A stretch of DNA of 64,000 bases from Prostheceraeus crozeri (Eukaryota > Platyhelminthes > Polycladida > Euryleptidae). Below the pieces are notes generated by a model. That model saw only the letters and a list, made by a program, of their open reading frames with translations, did no database searches and was not told the origin of the DNA. Of this stretch, positions 12,642 through 24,466 are shown one piece after another. A program made the position numbers and the translations under genes. Location: contig CAJQUW010001805.1 in assembly GCA_907163375.1 (NCBI GenBank), positions 62,001 to 126,000 on the forward strand, read 5' to 3'. The first letter of the stretch is position 1, and every line of letters begins with the position of its first letter.

Positions 12642-13675
12642 GTGAGACTGAATCCTGCTTTGCGAGATAATTTGCCACCTGGAACTCTTGTACTGAATTC
12701 CTCTACTGGATATATGAACACAGAACTATTTCTGCAAAGAATGATGCACTTCTCGTCGCATCAGAGAGGCATCCATGGCGGCAAAACAGTTCTTCTGGTT
12801 GATGGTCACAAGTCTCATACCATGTCGCTCGAAATTCTTGAATATGCAAAAGCTTCAGACATAGAGCTAGTCAGTTTTCCATCACATGCCACTCACGCTC
12901 TTCAACCGATGGACAGAGTGTTCTACAAGCCTCTGAAGGATTACTACAAAGAGGAAGTTCGTGTGTTCAACAGAAACAATCCTGGTAGACTGTTTCGGAA
13001 AGATGACTTTCCAAAACTGTTTTACAATTCCTATTTGAAAGTCGCGACAATGAGGAACGCAATCACTTCATTCAAGTGCACAGGTCTCTATCCATTGGAT
13101 AAGGAAGTTCTTCCCGATTCGTGGTTTGCACCATCAGAAAGTATGATTGTCAAGGAGGAAGCCCCAGCTGAAGATGCCCGCATCCACGTCCAGACTACGT
13201 CAAGCCTTCTTGAGGAAGCCCCAGCTGAAGATGCCCGCCGCCACGTCCAGACTACGTCAAGCCTTCTTGAGGAAGCCCCAGCTGAAGATGCCCGCAGCCA
13301 CGTCCAGACTACGTCAAGCCTTCTTCAGGAAGCCCTGGCCTTAGGTATTTTGAATGTGGCTCTAAACATCTAGCATCTTCAGTCTATATGAGTGATTTGG
13401 CAAAATATAAAGAAGACAAAGCAGATTTGCCCACAACATCACGGAGCGCCCGAAGCAGTGTTGAGAAGAAGCCGGTCAAAAAGAAGAAGAAGTGCCAAAG
13501 AAATTACGATGATCCTGCGAATTTTTGCGGAGGTTGTGATGGCAATTACTATGACGTAGATTTGGATGCAGAAGAATGGATCCAGTGCCAATTGTGCAAC
13601 GTTTGGCATCATGAAATATGTGCGGGGGTTTACGGACGAGACACAAAATCTTTTGTTTGTCGGGGTTGTTTGTAG
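12642..13675 (+). pseudogene. pogo/Tigger-type DDE transposase with PHD-like finger, truncated
   Basis: Only the C-terminal half of a DDE_1 transposase is present. LLVDGHKSH (about 12800) carries one catalytic Asp and LQPMDRVFYKPLKDYY (about 12901) the next, followed by the usual GLYPLD segment (about 13084). A 57-bp in-frame repeat follows (13155-13325). One frameshift near 13325-13350 separates this from the tail. The tail is a basic linker (KKPVKKKKK) and a PHD-like zinc finger: CGGC, WIQCQLCNVWHHEIC and CRGC (13526-13672). Such fingers are known at the C-terminus of some pogo-like transposases. The N-terminal helix-turn-helix domains are missing, so the copy is 5'-truncated. Confidence 0.75.
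13155..13325 (+). repeat. 57-bp tandem repeat, three copies, in frame
   Basis: Three adjacent 57-bp units (13155, 13212, 13269) each encode a 19-residue unit starting EEAPAEDAR and ending TTSSLL. They differ at only a few bases, so the expansion is recent relative to the decay of the gene. Confidence 0.9.
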
Positions 13676-16417
13676 TAGTTCTTTGCATGGTGAGCACTTC
13701 AGAGCACTTATTTTTTTAGTCTTTTTACCTACATAGACCAACTGGAATGATGAAAACAGTTTTCACTTTAAATTTAATTTTGGGTGCCGGTACCGATAAC
13801 CTTCCGTAGTTTTCATACTAAATGCCGCCATTAGTAGCCTACAAGTAAGCTTGCTTGCTAATAATCACCGAAAAGGGTTATTAGCGCGATTCAATCTAAA
13901 TTCGATTTGATTATTTCAAAAAAAATTAGGACCTTTTCTATTCTAGAAAGTAGAGGCTTCAATTTTGGGGAATTTTTGAACACGTAAAGAGCCACCCTAT
14001 TTTAGGCCCTAGAGTATATACCATGTAAGAAGATAGCAACAAAAATAATGATTATTCGTTCAATAAAATATACTTTCTCAAGTGTCCCGTCTTCCACCTA
14101 CCTATGGGGTAAGATGGGACACTGAGAAGGTGTTACGTAATTGCATCCACTGGATCAAGCAAACCAAATTATTCAAAGATACTTTGATGCAGTCGTCCTG
14201 ACATACCACTTCGTCAATAGCTGCTATATTATCAACTCTATTATTATACTTAGCAGGCAGCATGTCATTATGTCCTTAAGTGTCCCGTCTTCGGCTCACC
14301 TACTATGCAATTAAGACTTAAATTGCCATACTGCGTATCCTGGACCATTTCGTAAGTTATTTGAAGCCACTCAAATCTAGGCTGTTGATTCGCATATACT
14401 CCGTTAAATTTCATTAGGCTACTGTGTAGGCGCAGAGATAAGATCTTCTGTAAAAATTAAAAATTTTGTCATTGATTTGAAAAATTAAAGACCTAAAGCA
14501 TCTTTAAAAAACAAAGCAGGGTGTAAAGGCAAATACTTTTCGTTTTCTAAAGGACATCCATCATTATGGAAGCAGTGGTGCATCACAAGTGTACGATAGA
14601 TTCGCGCTCTTAACACGAATCTGCATAGGCCTATTGAAGAAACACATCTAGCATGGGGTGGGCTCTACTGAGTTTCAGATAATGGGTTAGTCATAATAAG
14701 CGGATATGTATTACGTAATTCAAATCGTAAAAAATGATAACACTGATATAAAATAACACCTCAAAGTTTTGTGGCATCATAAGGCCTACCGTCAGAATTT
14801 TGTAGATACATGTAAAATGATTATGCCTACTAATAAAAGATGGAGTAAAGATTCATAGTTCACTGTTACCGGCATACTATCATACATAATTCCTCCCATC
14901 CAATGATTATTCGATTTCATAAAGTATACTGTGCAGTGTAGCCTACATGAGAATTTCTACTAAATTATTGAGTTAAACAAAGCGGGGCCAGAATTTAAAC
15001 AATTTTGGGATTCTTGTGCACACATGCATAGGGCAACACAGTGAGAAGGTCAAAAAATTGCTTGCACCTTCAATGTTAAAAAAAATTGCCTCAGACTCAA
15101 CCGTGATATCAACCAATCTTAGTAAAGCTTGTTAATAACCTCACACATCAGCTTTAGCTATTCGCGCGGCTATAACGTGCGGTCTTTCCGATTGAGTAAT
15201 TCGATGCTTTATGCGTATTTTTCACATACTAATCGGTGCTCTGTTGTAAAACGATGTGAGCATCGGTTTGAAAATGGAAAAATCTTGTTTTCCAATTGGA
15301 AACTGTAAACTTTGCGTCATTATAGTGATGTTACTATAGTTTATAGACAGCTTGATTATACGAGCAAGGTTAAATAAGTTGAAAGTCAGATATCTTGGAA
15401 ACATATACATAAATAGAAATTTGGAGTTTTTGCCATCAATTCGATGTTATTGCATTTTTTGGTCATAGGCAGGCGGGTTTTCCTTACTTTCAGCGTGAAA
15501 AACTTGATATCTGTATGCCCTTATTATGGGAAATTAAATCTAACTTTGTAGTGATCACCAAATTAATAATAGGCATTTTTTATCATGCATAGAGTAAATA
15601 CAGGAAATATTTTTTTACGTTACTATCATAACTTTCTGTCATTGCATTTTACTTAAATTTGAGATAAACGTAAAACCATAGGTGAGATAATACAAACTTT
15701 AAAATTCCCCATTTCTTCGAGGATATTTATTTTCAAAAGCAATTCAAAAGTATCAAATTTGATGAATTTCTCCATGTTAAGTTTAAGCATTTTTATTAAT
15801 GTGGTTTTAATTTAAATGAACTTTGATAACTTTATAAATCAACCAATAAGGTTTAAGCTACACAGTCTTGTTTTATATCGCCTACAATTCAGTCACTTAG
15901 AAATTGCGGATTACTCTGTTATCCTAAGAAAGCTTGGCTTACTTTTACTTTAGAATTTTCACAGTGTCAGAGAACATTTCATCCATAAAGCATTTTAACC
16001 TTAAAACTAAACGTTATGTTAATTGCTGCTAAGGCTGTAGCACCAGTATTCACCGAACACGAGAAGAATTCTTGGACCATAGACTAATCATTCAACCAAG
16101 AAATTACCAAGATAAGTGTCATTTTTCGAGCGCATTTCTTTTTAATAACTCGGGTAGAAATTTGAAACGATATTGTCTCCACATATCTGTCTAACAAAAT
16201 TCAAGTCACTGGGTGGCTTTATGAGTTACGTAATAAGGATTGTTTTTTCTAGTGTTGTTGGCTGATTTTTCTTTCGGTAGACCCATGTTTCAAATTTTGA
16301 CTGACTCTGCAAGAATGGTGATCGGTGCATTCTCCACCGGTTGAACATATAGGCCTAATGGTCATTCTCTAACTTCGCATTATAAGATGCTTGCAATTGC
16401 AAATATAGATACATTAT
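13676..16417. other. AT-rich intergenic DNA
   Basis: No gene was recognised. It contains a short hairpin with related copies (14085-14126, 14279-14296) and one TAGGCCTA motif (14626). The small reading frames here have no recognisable motif. Confidence 0.5.
14085..14126. repeat. imperfect hairpin, possible MITE end
   Basis: gtgtcccgtctt is followed after about 17 bases by its near reverse complement, aagatgggacac. Another direct copy of gtgtcccgtctt lies at 14279. This fits a decayed fold-back element, but no target duplication was found. Confidence 0.35.
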
Positions 16418-16570
16418 ATATATATAGAGAGAGAGAGGGTTGTAAAAAAAATCATGCAGGAAGTTAGTCGAAAAAAAATCACGACCTCACCACTTAAGTA
16501 ATAATCCGATTTCAACTCAACTTCCATGGATGGTAAGGGTATATATATATATATAATATATATATATATC
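16418..16570. repeat. TA/GA microsatellites
   Basis: A (TA)n(GA)n tract lies at about 16418-16437 and a second (TA)n tract at about 16540-16570. The sequence between them is non-coding. Confidence 0.85.
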
Positions 16571-16836
16571 AGAGAATTATCACGTAAAAGAAATTTGGGG
16601 TCAGCCATATTTATCTATGAATAATGCTCACATAACAAAAACATGCAAAAAATCATCCGAAAAAGTCGACACTATCTTTTGCAAAGTTTCGTTGCCTGAA
16701 GCCACTTTAGCGAGTTGGACAGTAAATGTTGCACTGTTATTTGCAAGTACACTCTACGTACTTGACCACTATACTGGCTGCGTTCAGCCAAATTGATAAA
16801 TAGCGATTTTTCAGATGATTTTTTTTCAACAACTTT
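16439..16836. repeat. possible fold-back element
   Basis: The left arm gttgtaaaaaaaatcat (about 16440) is nearly the reverse complement of atgattttttttcaacaac (about 16818-16836). No coding sequence or target duplication was seen, and the A/T-rich arms make a chance match possible. Confidence 0.25.
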
Positions 16837-17051
16837 TTGACAGCCAAATCACGTGATATTTTGATCTTTCGTATATAAATTAACTCACCCAGAAACACAC
16901 GGCACACATGCTATTTGTAGGAAATCTGCCAACACCTGGTCTCAGGTATGGCCTACTTATTGTGTGCAAGAACTTCAATCTTAAGTTTTGAACTTGTGTT
17001 TTTTGCAATAGGCATTAATTTTTACATTAATTTTTCGTTACATCATACCGG

Positions 17052-17752
17052 TAGGCATATGAAAGCCTAGTCAATCTTTTAAATCATAAATTCATTCATG
17101 TCAAAAGAAATACGGGTGTTATTTCTTGTTGGCCTACCTATATATATAATTTAATAGCCTAAACCTATCGTAGTTGCCTTTGCGGTTTATAGCTTATTTA
17201 TGAATACCTTTCTGCAGGGCATGAGTAGACCTAAGATCTGTAACTTAGTTAGCCTTACAACCATGACGTATTCTTAAGATTTCCTGTTCCAAAGGTTCCA
17301 GAGCAAGTTGATAGTAGACACACATAAGTACGAAAAGTAATAAGTTGATCTTGGTAATGCGGTAGGCCTCTTGATTGAATATTGTGTTGAACTTTGTCGC
17401 TCGCGATACACATAGTTAACATTTTTATTTTTCGATATATTTCGATAGGCCCTAAATCATAGGCATATGAAAGCCTACACATTCTTGAGAATCATGAATG
17501 TATGCATATCAAAGAAATAAGGGTGTTATTTATTGTATATAATTCATTAAACCTATCATAGTTTCTGTTTCAGTATATGAAACCTTAGGCCTACTGCAGG
17601 ACATATGTATGCCTAAGATCTAAAACTTAGACTTACAATCAGGAAGTATTCTTAAGGTTTCCATATAAATGTATTCGAGGTCCCGGGGAAGGTAGTCCCA
17701 CATCGGCACAAAAATAAAAAGTTGATATTGGTAATTCGATAGGCCTCTATTA
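17052..17752. repeat. diverged direct duplication, about 300-bp unit
   Basis: Unit A (about 17052-17372) and unit B (about 17459-17752) share ordered blocks: aggcatatgaaagcct at the start, agaaataNgggtgttattt, cctaagatct, gtattcttaag and taggcctct at the end. The blocks keep their order and spacing, so this is an old segmental duplication, not a microsatellite. Neither copy codes for anything recognisable. Confidence 0.7.
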
Positions 17753-18413
17753 CTTCGTTTCTTAAATTTTTATTTTGTTTGAAATTGAATGTAAACATAT
17801 GCCTACTCAGTTATTCAATGATTATCTTCATGCTAGGCTACCCGGTTAAGAGGCGTTCTTTTACTAAATAACGAGTATTTTACTTTTATCATCATAAGCA
17901 TTAGCAGTACTGATATTAGAGTTTGTGAAGTATGAATAGATGGAATGATTTTTTTTCGACGATCGTGATTTTTTTTCTAAAATTGGTTGTCGAAAAAACT
18001 CGATCAGGACAAAACAACTATTGGTATAGTAACTTAGAGGGTTATATTTGATAACCGTGGTAGAAGATTTTAGGTTGAAGCAATTTTCCGGGTATGAGAA
18101 CAAAAAAACTTAAAATTGATTTTTTTTTTCGACAACTTACCTATATAGGCCTACATGCGTTTGCATTAATTCACACTGCACTCCTCGATTTGCAATAGCC
18201 ATATACGGAATCTATTCAAGCAACGTATATTCTTGAATTTGGAAAAATGATACCGATAGTAGGCCTACGCTAATTTCGGTAAATTCTTGGTTGGATGAAT
18301 AGCCCATGACCCATTAATTCTTCCCACCTGGTGGGGTGAATAGCCACTGCCTACCGTAAATTACGGTGTATAACCCCACCTTTTTTATGAAAAAATTACA
18401 AGAAAAATTCGGA
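17753..18413. other. AT-rich DNA with T-rich Gattttttcgac motifs
   Basis: No gene was recognised. Variants of gattttttttcgac recur at about 17947, 17966 and 18119, and in reverse at about 16468. There are two TAGGCCTA motifs (18146, 18260). Confidence 0.4.
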
Positions 18414-18639
18414 TGGCAGTGGCTATTGCACTGAAAGTTTGGGTACCCGGTACTTTTTTGTACATTTTTGTACGTACATTTTTTCCGACTGCATCGCATC
18501 GGATAGCACAAAAAATGTATTTTTTAAAAATGTTCGCTTACTTACTTGTGATAAGGTTCTCGCACAGGAGAACGATTCAATCGTGTCTCGTTTTCTTGAT
18601 GGGACGATTCCCAAACTTTCAGTGCAATAGCCACTGCCA
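18414..18639. mobile_element. palindromic MITE with perfect 30-bp inverted repeats
   Basis: The left arm (18414-18443) starts tggcagtggctattgcactg. The right arm (18610-18639) is its exact reverse complement. The 166-bp centre is non-coding. A third partial copy, atagccactgcc, lies just outside at about 18341. No clear target duplication was found, so the superfamily is unknown. Confidence 0.75.
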
Positions 18640-19771
18640 ATTTGGATCCTGAAGTTTTTAAAGAATTTTGAATATAGTAGGCATATATATACGGTATTTA
18701 TATATATGTAGGGCCTATATATAAGAGGTTTGTAAATAGCAACTAGCCTATATAAGCTTAATTTAAATTACCACGTTCACGAAAGTATTATATTCTAATA
18801 GTACAGGAAAAGTAGAGTTTGACCCGGACAAAATTCGGGGCAAGTTGGGAATTCACATACATATACTATCGATCATGCTTAACAACATATCAAAAGTCCC
18901 CAAAAATCCACCGAGTGCTTCAAAAGTTATAGGCCTGAGAAGTTGGGCAATTTAATGATCATAATTTCGTTCTGTAATATGACGATGCCATCCTTCAAGC
19001 GGATTAGGGATTGCTACAACCAATGAGAGCGCTGCTTTACGAGTTATTTGATCATGAATAGATGCGTCGCCATGACAACATCACCCTAGCAGTGACGATG
19101 TCGGCCGAATTCTAGAGGCAAGGGAATTCCATGTAAGAGTCGGTGATCTAGATGCATCGTTATTTACGCTTTGTTATCACTGTGTAGGGCCATACATACG
19201 TACATGTATGTCTGCTTATCGCAGCATGTGCAGTATTCATCTCTGATGGTTGTTCCGCTAATCGTTGTATTCGTTCATCTGCTCATTGTTTGCTGTATAA
19301 GTTCATCTGCTCATCGCTGTACAACTACAATAGGCCTATAAGCCTACAATATTCATCTGCTAACTGTTTGTTTCTCTTCTCATCACTGCATGTTGGTCGA
19401 TGATAATAATAATGCTTTATTTGTTGTTTAAACGAACCGAATATAACAAATACCTGACTTAGGATTCTCAATTTCGGACATTCTCAGCATGGAAATCCGA
19501 AAATCAGACATTTGGTTTCCCATTCAGAAGGTATGATTGATGATGAACTTTATTGCGAACATGAAAAGAACAACAGACAAAAAAATAAATATCATGTGTA
19601 AAAAAAGAGAAATTCGAAGTATAAAAAGCAAGTCACAAAAATTAGAAGTCATTTAACCGCTAACTGACGTAATGTTGTTCAATAAAGGATTGGAGCCCCG
19701 CACCATCTTCAGTCCCCAATCCGCATTATGTACCGGGTATATTAACTGGAAAATGCAAACAAATTTCGGGT
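18640..19771. other. intergenic DNA without recognised gene
   Basis: The motif ttcatctgct with the following cat recurs several times at about 19230-19390, which gives a short degenerate repeat. Nothing else was recognised. Confidence 0.4.
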
Positions 19772-19782
19772 CAGGTTAATGT

Positions 19783-20673
19783 GGGACTTAACGTGTATCT
19801 TACAGATCTGGACTACGCCGACGACATTGTCATCTTGGGTAACAGCCACAATGAATTGCAAAATTGCAACTAATGCTCAACAAAGTCAACGAGCAAGCCC
19901 TAGCCGTCGGAATGAAAATAAACACTGCTAAGACCAAGATTCTCTCATCCCGTATTTTCCCAGCAACAAGAACACCAATAACACTGCAAGGGACTGTGAT
20001 CGAGGAAGTCGGCTCCTTCAAGTACCTTGGAGCGACTTGTGTCGAGACGGGATAGGCTGTGGCGGAAATAGATAGTAGAATCGATCAGGCACGCGCAACT
20101 TTCCATAGACTTCAAACTTCTCTTTGTGGAAGGCGTGAAATCTCCCTAAAGACCAAAGGTAGGATCTACGAAGCCGTCATCCTTTCCATCCTGCTGTAGG
20201 CCTACGGGCGTGAAGCGCGGTCAGTCACCAAAGAAAATGAGAGAAAGTTGGAAGTTTTTGACAACGACTGTGTGCGTAGAATTTCTTAAAACCGGAGATC
20301 AGATAGAGTACCAATGGCCTATCTGAGGAAAAACTGTAAGCTGCAAAACATCGCTTCTATCATGCTCAAAAAGCGGCTGACATGGTTTGGGCAAGCGGCA
20401 AGAAAGCCTAATGGAGTCCTGACTCGCATGGTACTTGAACCCGACATTCCAAATTCCTGGAGCAAGAGGAGAGGACAACTGAAAACTTGGCAACATACCA
20501 TCAAGGAAGATCGCGCTAGGATAACCGGACCGCAAGTCTATGGAGTGCGCCGTTGGAATCGGGATTGGGCCCAACTGTCAATCGATCTGGCCCAAGACAG
20601 ACGTGGATTGAGTGCGGCAATTTGGGATACCTGCTCGACAATAGAGGATGCCGGCTCAACCCGCCCAGGGTGA
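19783..20673 (+). pseudogene. LINE reverse transcriptase C-terminal part, broken
   Basis: The RT active site LDYADDIVILGN lies at about 19808-19843. It is followed by the thumb (INTAKTKIL, FKYLGATC), the conserved REISLKTKGRIYEAV segment (about 20135-20180) and the C-terminal LTWFGQAARKPNG and GQLKTWQHTIKED (about 20377-20515). The frame ends at about 20673. Breaks include a frameshift near 19860, an internal stop in the segment that is normally LLYG (a TAGGCC insertion at 20197), and stops near 20055 and 20287. The protein would copy its own RNA at a nicked target. This piece is inactive. RTE-like is my first choice and CR1-like is the alternative. Confidence 0.8.
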
Positions 20674-20702
20674 ATGCCGTTTCAAGTACAAGTAAGTAAG
20701 TA
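19783..20702 (+). mobile_element. 5'-truncated LINE (RTE/CR1-type), with target duplication
   Basis: This 920-bp non-LTR retrotransposon tail is flanked by an exact 11-bp target duplication, caggttaatgt, at 19772-19782 and 20703-20713. The 3' end is a short repeat of the aagt type (aagtacaagtaagtaagta) instead of poly(A). Truncation inside the RT domain plus the duplication is the usual product of incomplete target-primed reverse transcription. Confidence 0.85.
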
Positions 20703-20713
20703 CAGGTTAATGT

Positions 20714-22620
20714 ACTAGGTATAATTAACCGGAAACGAACATTAGAGCCCTATTATCATGGAAAATATCTCATTAAACCTTCATTAAAGTAACAATAGAT
20801 ACTTGATGTGTTTATAAAACAAGTCTAGGTTTATTAATTATCTACAACAGTTTCATTTTGCTGAGACAATCAAAGTTTGATGCTGTTTAATTCAAGCATA
20901 ATCCCAAACTCAACACAAATAAACACAATGACGTCTGTTGGAATGTCTCTTAACAGGAATAATGAGGTATCTGATGTCACCGTATGATATTGTATAGCGC
21001 AAAGCAGTTGACACGATTAACAAGAATTTATCGATAGAGTTGATTATGGGGAATTGTAACTGGTTGCTGCACATCATTTAATCGCAACGTAGTACGGTAC
21101 AGAGATCACAAGCGGAACCTTCACGGCATGAAGGAACCTTCAAACCTTAACGGCATCATGCAATATTGGGAAGTTTCCATTGTAAAGATAGAAAAATAGA
21201 AGATAGAAAGATAGAAAGATAGAATTCAACTGACAATTTGGAGGTCTATGGCCTCAAGGAGACATTATTAAGTTTGCACTTATAGTATATCTGTTAAGAT
21301 TTCAATCAATAATTTCAAATTTAACGACCTATAAAAAGATGATTTGTTAATTTTTTGTGATGGGGAGGAATGAGCCATAACTAGTATCTGAATCTATGTT
21401 TTCCCCGGAAACTGAAAGTAAAGGGTAATTCAATATCATAATACTGGCTTGTACTTAGTTCATCTGAAAAAGCGGATACCAGTGGATTAGTGAGCATTTG
21501 ACTAATTATTATTTTTCAAACCCTGTTTCTCGGCATGCATACCTCTTAACGCTGTTTTCACTCTTGTTGCCAGTTACTATTACATTCTTGTGGCCAGTTA
21601 CTGCAGCTCGGTAATTACAAATTGTTTACAACGGTTACACATAAACAGTGAAGTCTATGCAATATTTATATTAAACTATGATAATTTACCATTGGTTTCC
21701 ATGATAGCTTTCCAGGATATAATTTAAAACATCCCGGAAATTTAAGAAAATTATCCACCTTGTTATTCATCAACGTATTAATTATACGCTCGTATACCGC
21801 TGTTATGATATGTTCAACGTTGGTGCATATTAACGTTTATGAGATGACCGAGTTTATAATTGACTACTAACAAAAAGAATGTGATCACATTACAAAACTA
21901 AACTGAAAACAAGGATAACAGATGTAATACTTTTGTAGGCGAATATGGTTCCGATTCCATGGGTGAAATGCATTGAAGTTTTTTGCTTAATCATGTTTTT
22001 AAAATCGCATTAGTCGTTAATGAATAAAAAGTTTTAACAAAATACATGTAGATTATTGTGTGAACTAGTTGCATCATAAATAGCTTTAAATGCATAAATT
22101 ACAGCAGAAAATGTCATAATATTTACATGTAATATTAAGTTATAATAGTTACATCGTCATAGAAAGTTGACATCGTGTAATAAAATAACACTTTATAAAA
22201 ATCACCCAAATAGTCGTTCTCGTTTGAAAAGTAGAAAAAGTGTACACGCATTATCGAAGACACCTCTTTCCCTGCACGCAACTGCACGCAGTTCGCCTGT
22301 CCCCCCACCCCTCTCTACATGCGTGCGCACAATATGGATGGCCCCTTAAATAATCACTTTTCTTTGCTAATGATGTGTAATTACTTTCAAATGAAGGAAT
22401 AACTGAGATAACCAGGTACATGATTTCTCTACTGCACTTTCGGATAATGACTGTTTCATTCCTATTATTCATTCTGAAAATGCCTTTTCTTGAATTTGTT
22501 AGTGACTGTCTATGTCTAAAATTCTAGGAAACCTACTTATGTTCTGGTCATATGATAATGTCGACATTCCTTTTACTTCAAAATTTCTTTATTATTATTT
22601 CTGACGTTTGTATTTTGCAG
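20714..22620. other. AT-rich intergenic DNA with a GATA microsatellite
   Basis: No gene was recognised. A degenerate gatagaaa tract lies at about 21185-21223. A C-rich patch (about 22297-22312) is unremarkable. Confidence 0.5.
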
Positions 22621-24466
22621 GTAAAGATGGATCTGAATGATATCGAGGGCGAGAGGAGTGATGAGGATGATGGCATCGAATGGATACCAGATTCGGAAGA
22701 CGACGATAGCAGAGTTACTAGCACAACTGTCCTGGTCTCCGACTCCGACTGCGATTCTGATAAGGATTTATTTTCAGACACTGGTCAGGTGCAAAATGTG
22801 ATGAGATAATTCCGTCTGTCAAACCGTTTGGACTGTACCGCTCAGGAAATGTTATCCACGAAAGAGACTTTGTTCAATCAAAATCATCGGAAAGTAAGAT
22901 GAAAAGAAAGAAAAATATAATGAAATCGAATGATAAAAATAGCGATGAAGCATTACAAGATGATATTTCCTCTACTTGTGATAACTCTTCACTAAACAAT
23001 ACTACGAAAACTGAAAAGAAGATGATATACATTGCGGGAACGAAAAACATTAATAATAAACGAGTTTGGGATAAGAGTGATGTTTGCTATTATTGCAAAA
23101 TGAAATTACGCACGACATCACTAGGTGCGCATCTGACAAGTAAGCACAAAGATGAGGAAAATGTGAAAAGCATTCTGAGTTCACCCATAGGTTCAGCACG
23201 CGACGAGACGGGATACAGATTATCAGAAATCTCGGCAACTATGTCTTCAATTTGGAATCGTTAAAGACGGGCGGTGAAGTCATTCCAGTTAAAAGACCTT
23301 CTGAAACAGTTGTACTATCGGAAGACATTAACGCATACATTGCTTGTGCAGAGTGTTTGGGTTTTTATGCACGATATGCGTTGTGGCGCCATAAGTGCTG
23401 TGCTACGAAACCCGTTCAACCTCCCAGAAAAAGAGTGTGAAACTACCGTCGTTGCTCGCCGACTCGGAAGGTTTGAAGGAATTCTACAATCGAATGACTT
23501 TTGATGATATCGGTCAACTGATTACTACTGACACCTCAATCAAAGATTTTATCAAATGTCAGATTAATCAGAAAGGCATCGCTCAGTACAATGCTATTTC
23601 CTCCCAGGCAAGGTTAATGGGTGAACTTCTTTTATATATAAAAGAAAAAGAAAAGAAGACGTTCACATTTCGAGAAATAATGAGATCGTCAAATTTTTCC
23701 AACTTTATATCGCAATATATTGTCCATGTTTAAATACAACGACGCGCAACCAAAGAAGCCTGAGATGATAAGACCGTCGACATTCAAAAAACTAATTCAA
23801 ATTTTGCCAAAGATGGGAACATTGTTGAGAATTGGTTATATCGTTCAAGGAGATATATCCCAAGCGGATGAACAGAAACGAAATCAGGAAATCATAGAAA
23901 ACCGCCTTCATCCACTCGTTCAAAATGCCACGCACACATTACCATCCGCTAATCGAGGTTTACCGCAAGAATTGCCAACGTCTACTGATATTTCCACTTT
24001 TAGTGAATTTTTGACGAATGAGTTAAGTGCAACTGAGTTATTACCCACAAATAGACGTCGCATATCTGAACTTATTATTGCTCGGTTGCTGCAATTCAAC
24101 CGAAGGAGGGCGAACGAAGTACCTAATCTGAAGGTAGAACAATGGAATAATAAAAACAAATGGAAGGAAAGCGCCATTGAAGATTCAGAAAAGTTCGATG
24201 AAGAGGAAGCTACTTTGGTAAAGGAAATGGAATTGTGTTACGTGATCGGAAAGGGTAATCGCTATTTACCCATATTATTTCCCAAAGAGTGTGTTTCTCC
24301 TACGAATTGGTTGGCAGAAGGCAAAGATAACAAGGAGTATGTGTTTTCTAATAAGAACGGAAACCCATTGCGAGGAAGCGAAATTTTGCTGAAACTTATT
24401 TAAGAAGCCAACGTGAAGAACGTGAAATCATCGAAACTCAGAAAATCTGCTGCTACGACACTACAA
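22621..24466 (+). pseudogene. tyrosine-recombinase (Crypton-like) gene, broken
   Basis: The exon starts after the acceptor ttgtattttgcag (22620), with the first Met at 22627 and an acidic N-terminus. Two zinc-finger-like segments follow: CYYC with a later HLTSKH (about 23086-23143), and CAECLGFYARYALWRHKCC (about 23346-23402). The recombinase part includes LLQFNRRRANEVPNLK (about 24088-24135), which fits the first catalytic Arg of tyrosine recombinases, and SSKLRKSAATTLQ (about 24428-24466), which fits the second Arg box. A splice donor (gtaaga) follows at 24467. The last exon with the catalytic Tyr was not found. There are about four frameshifts and one in-frame stop (24401-24403). Similar proteins form large families in fish, amphioxus and cnidarians. 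The Crypton assignment is inference. Confidence 0.65.

Noticed and set aside
14515-14545. cagggtgtaaaggc as a hAT terminus
   Set aside because: It matches only the first bases of hAT-2 ends. There is no partner end and no duplication.
22251-22345. C-rich patch with repeated gcacgc as a possible CpG island or promoter
   Set aside because: It is too short and has no gene start that I can link to it. The next gene is a pseudogene.
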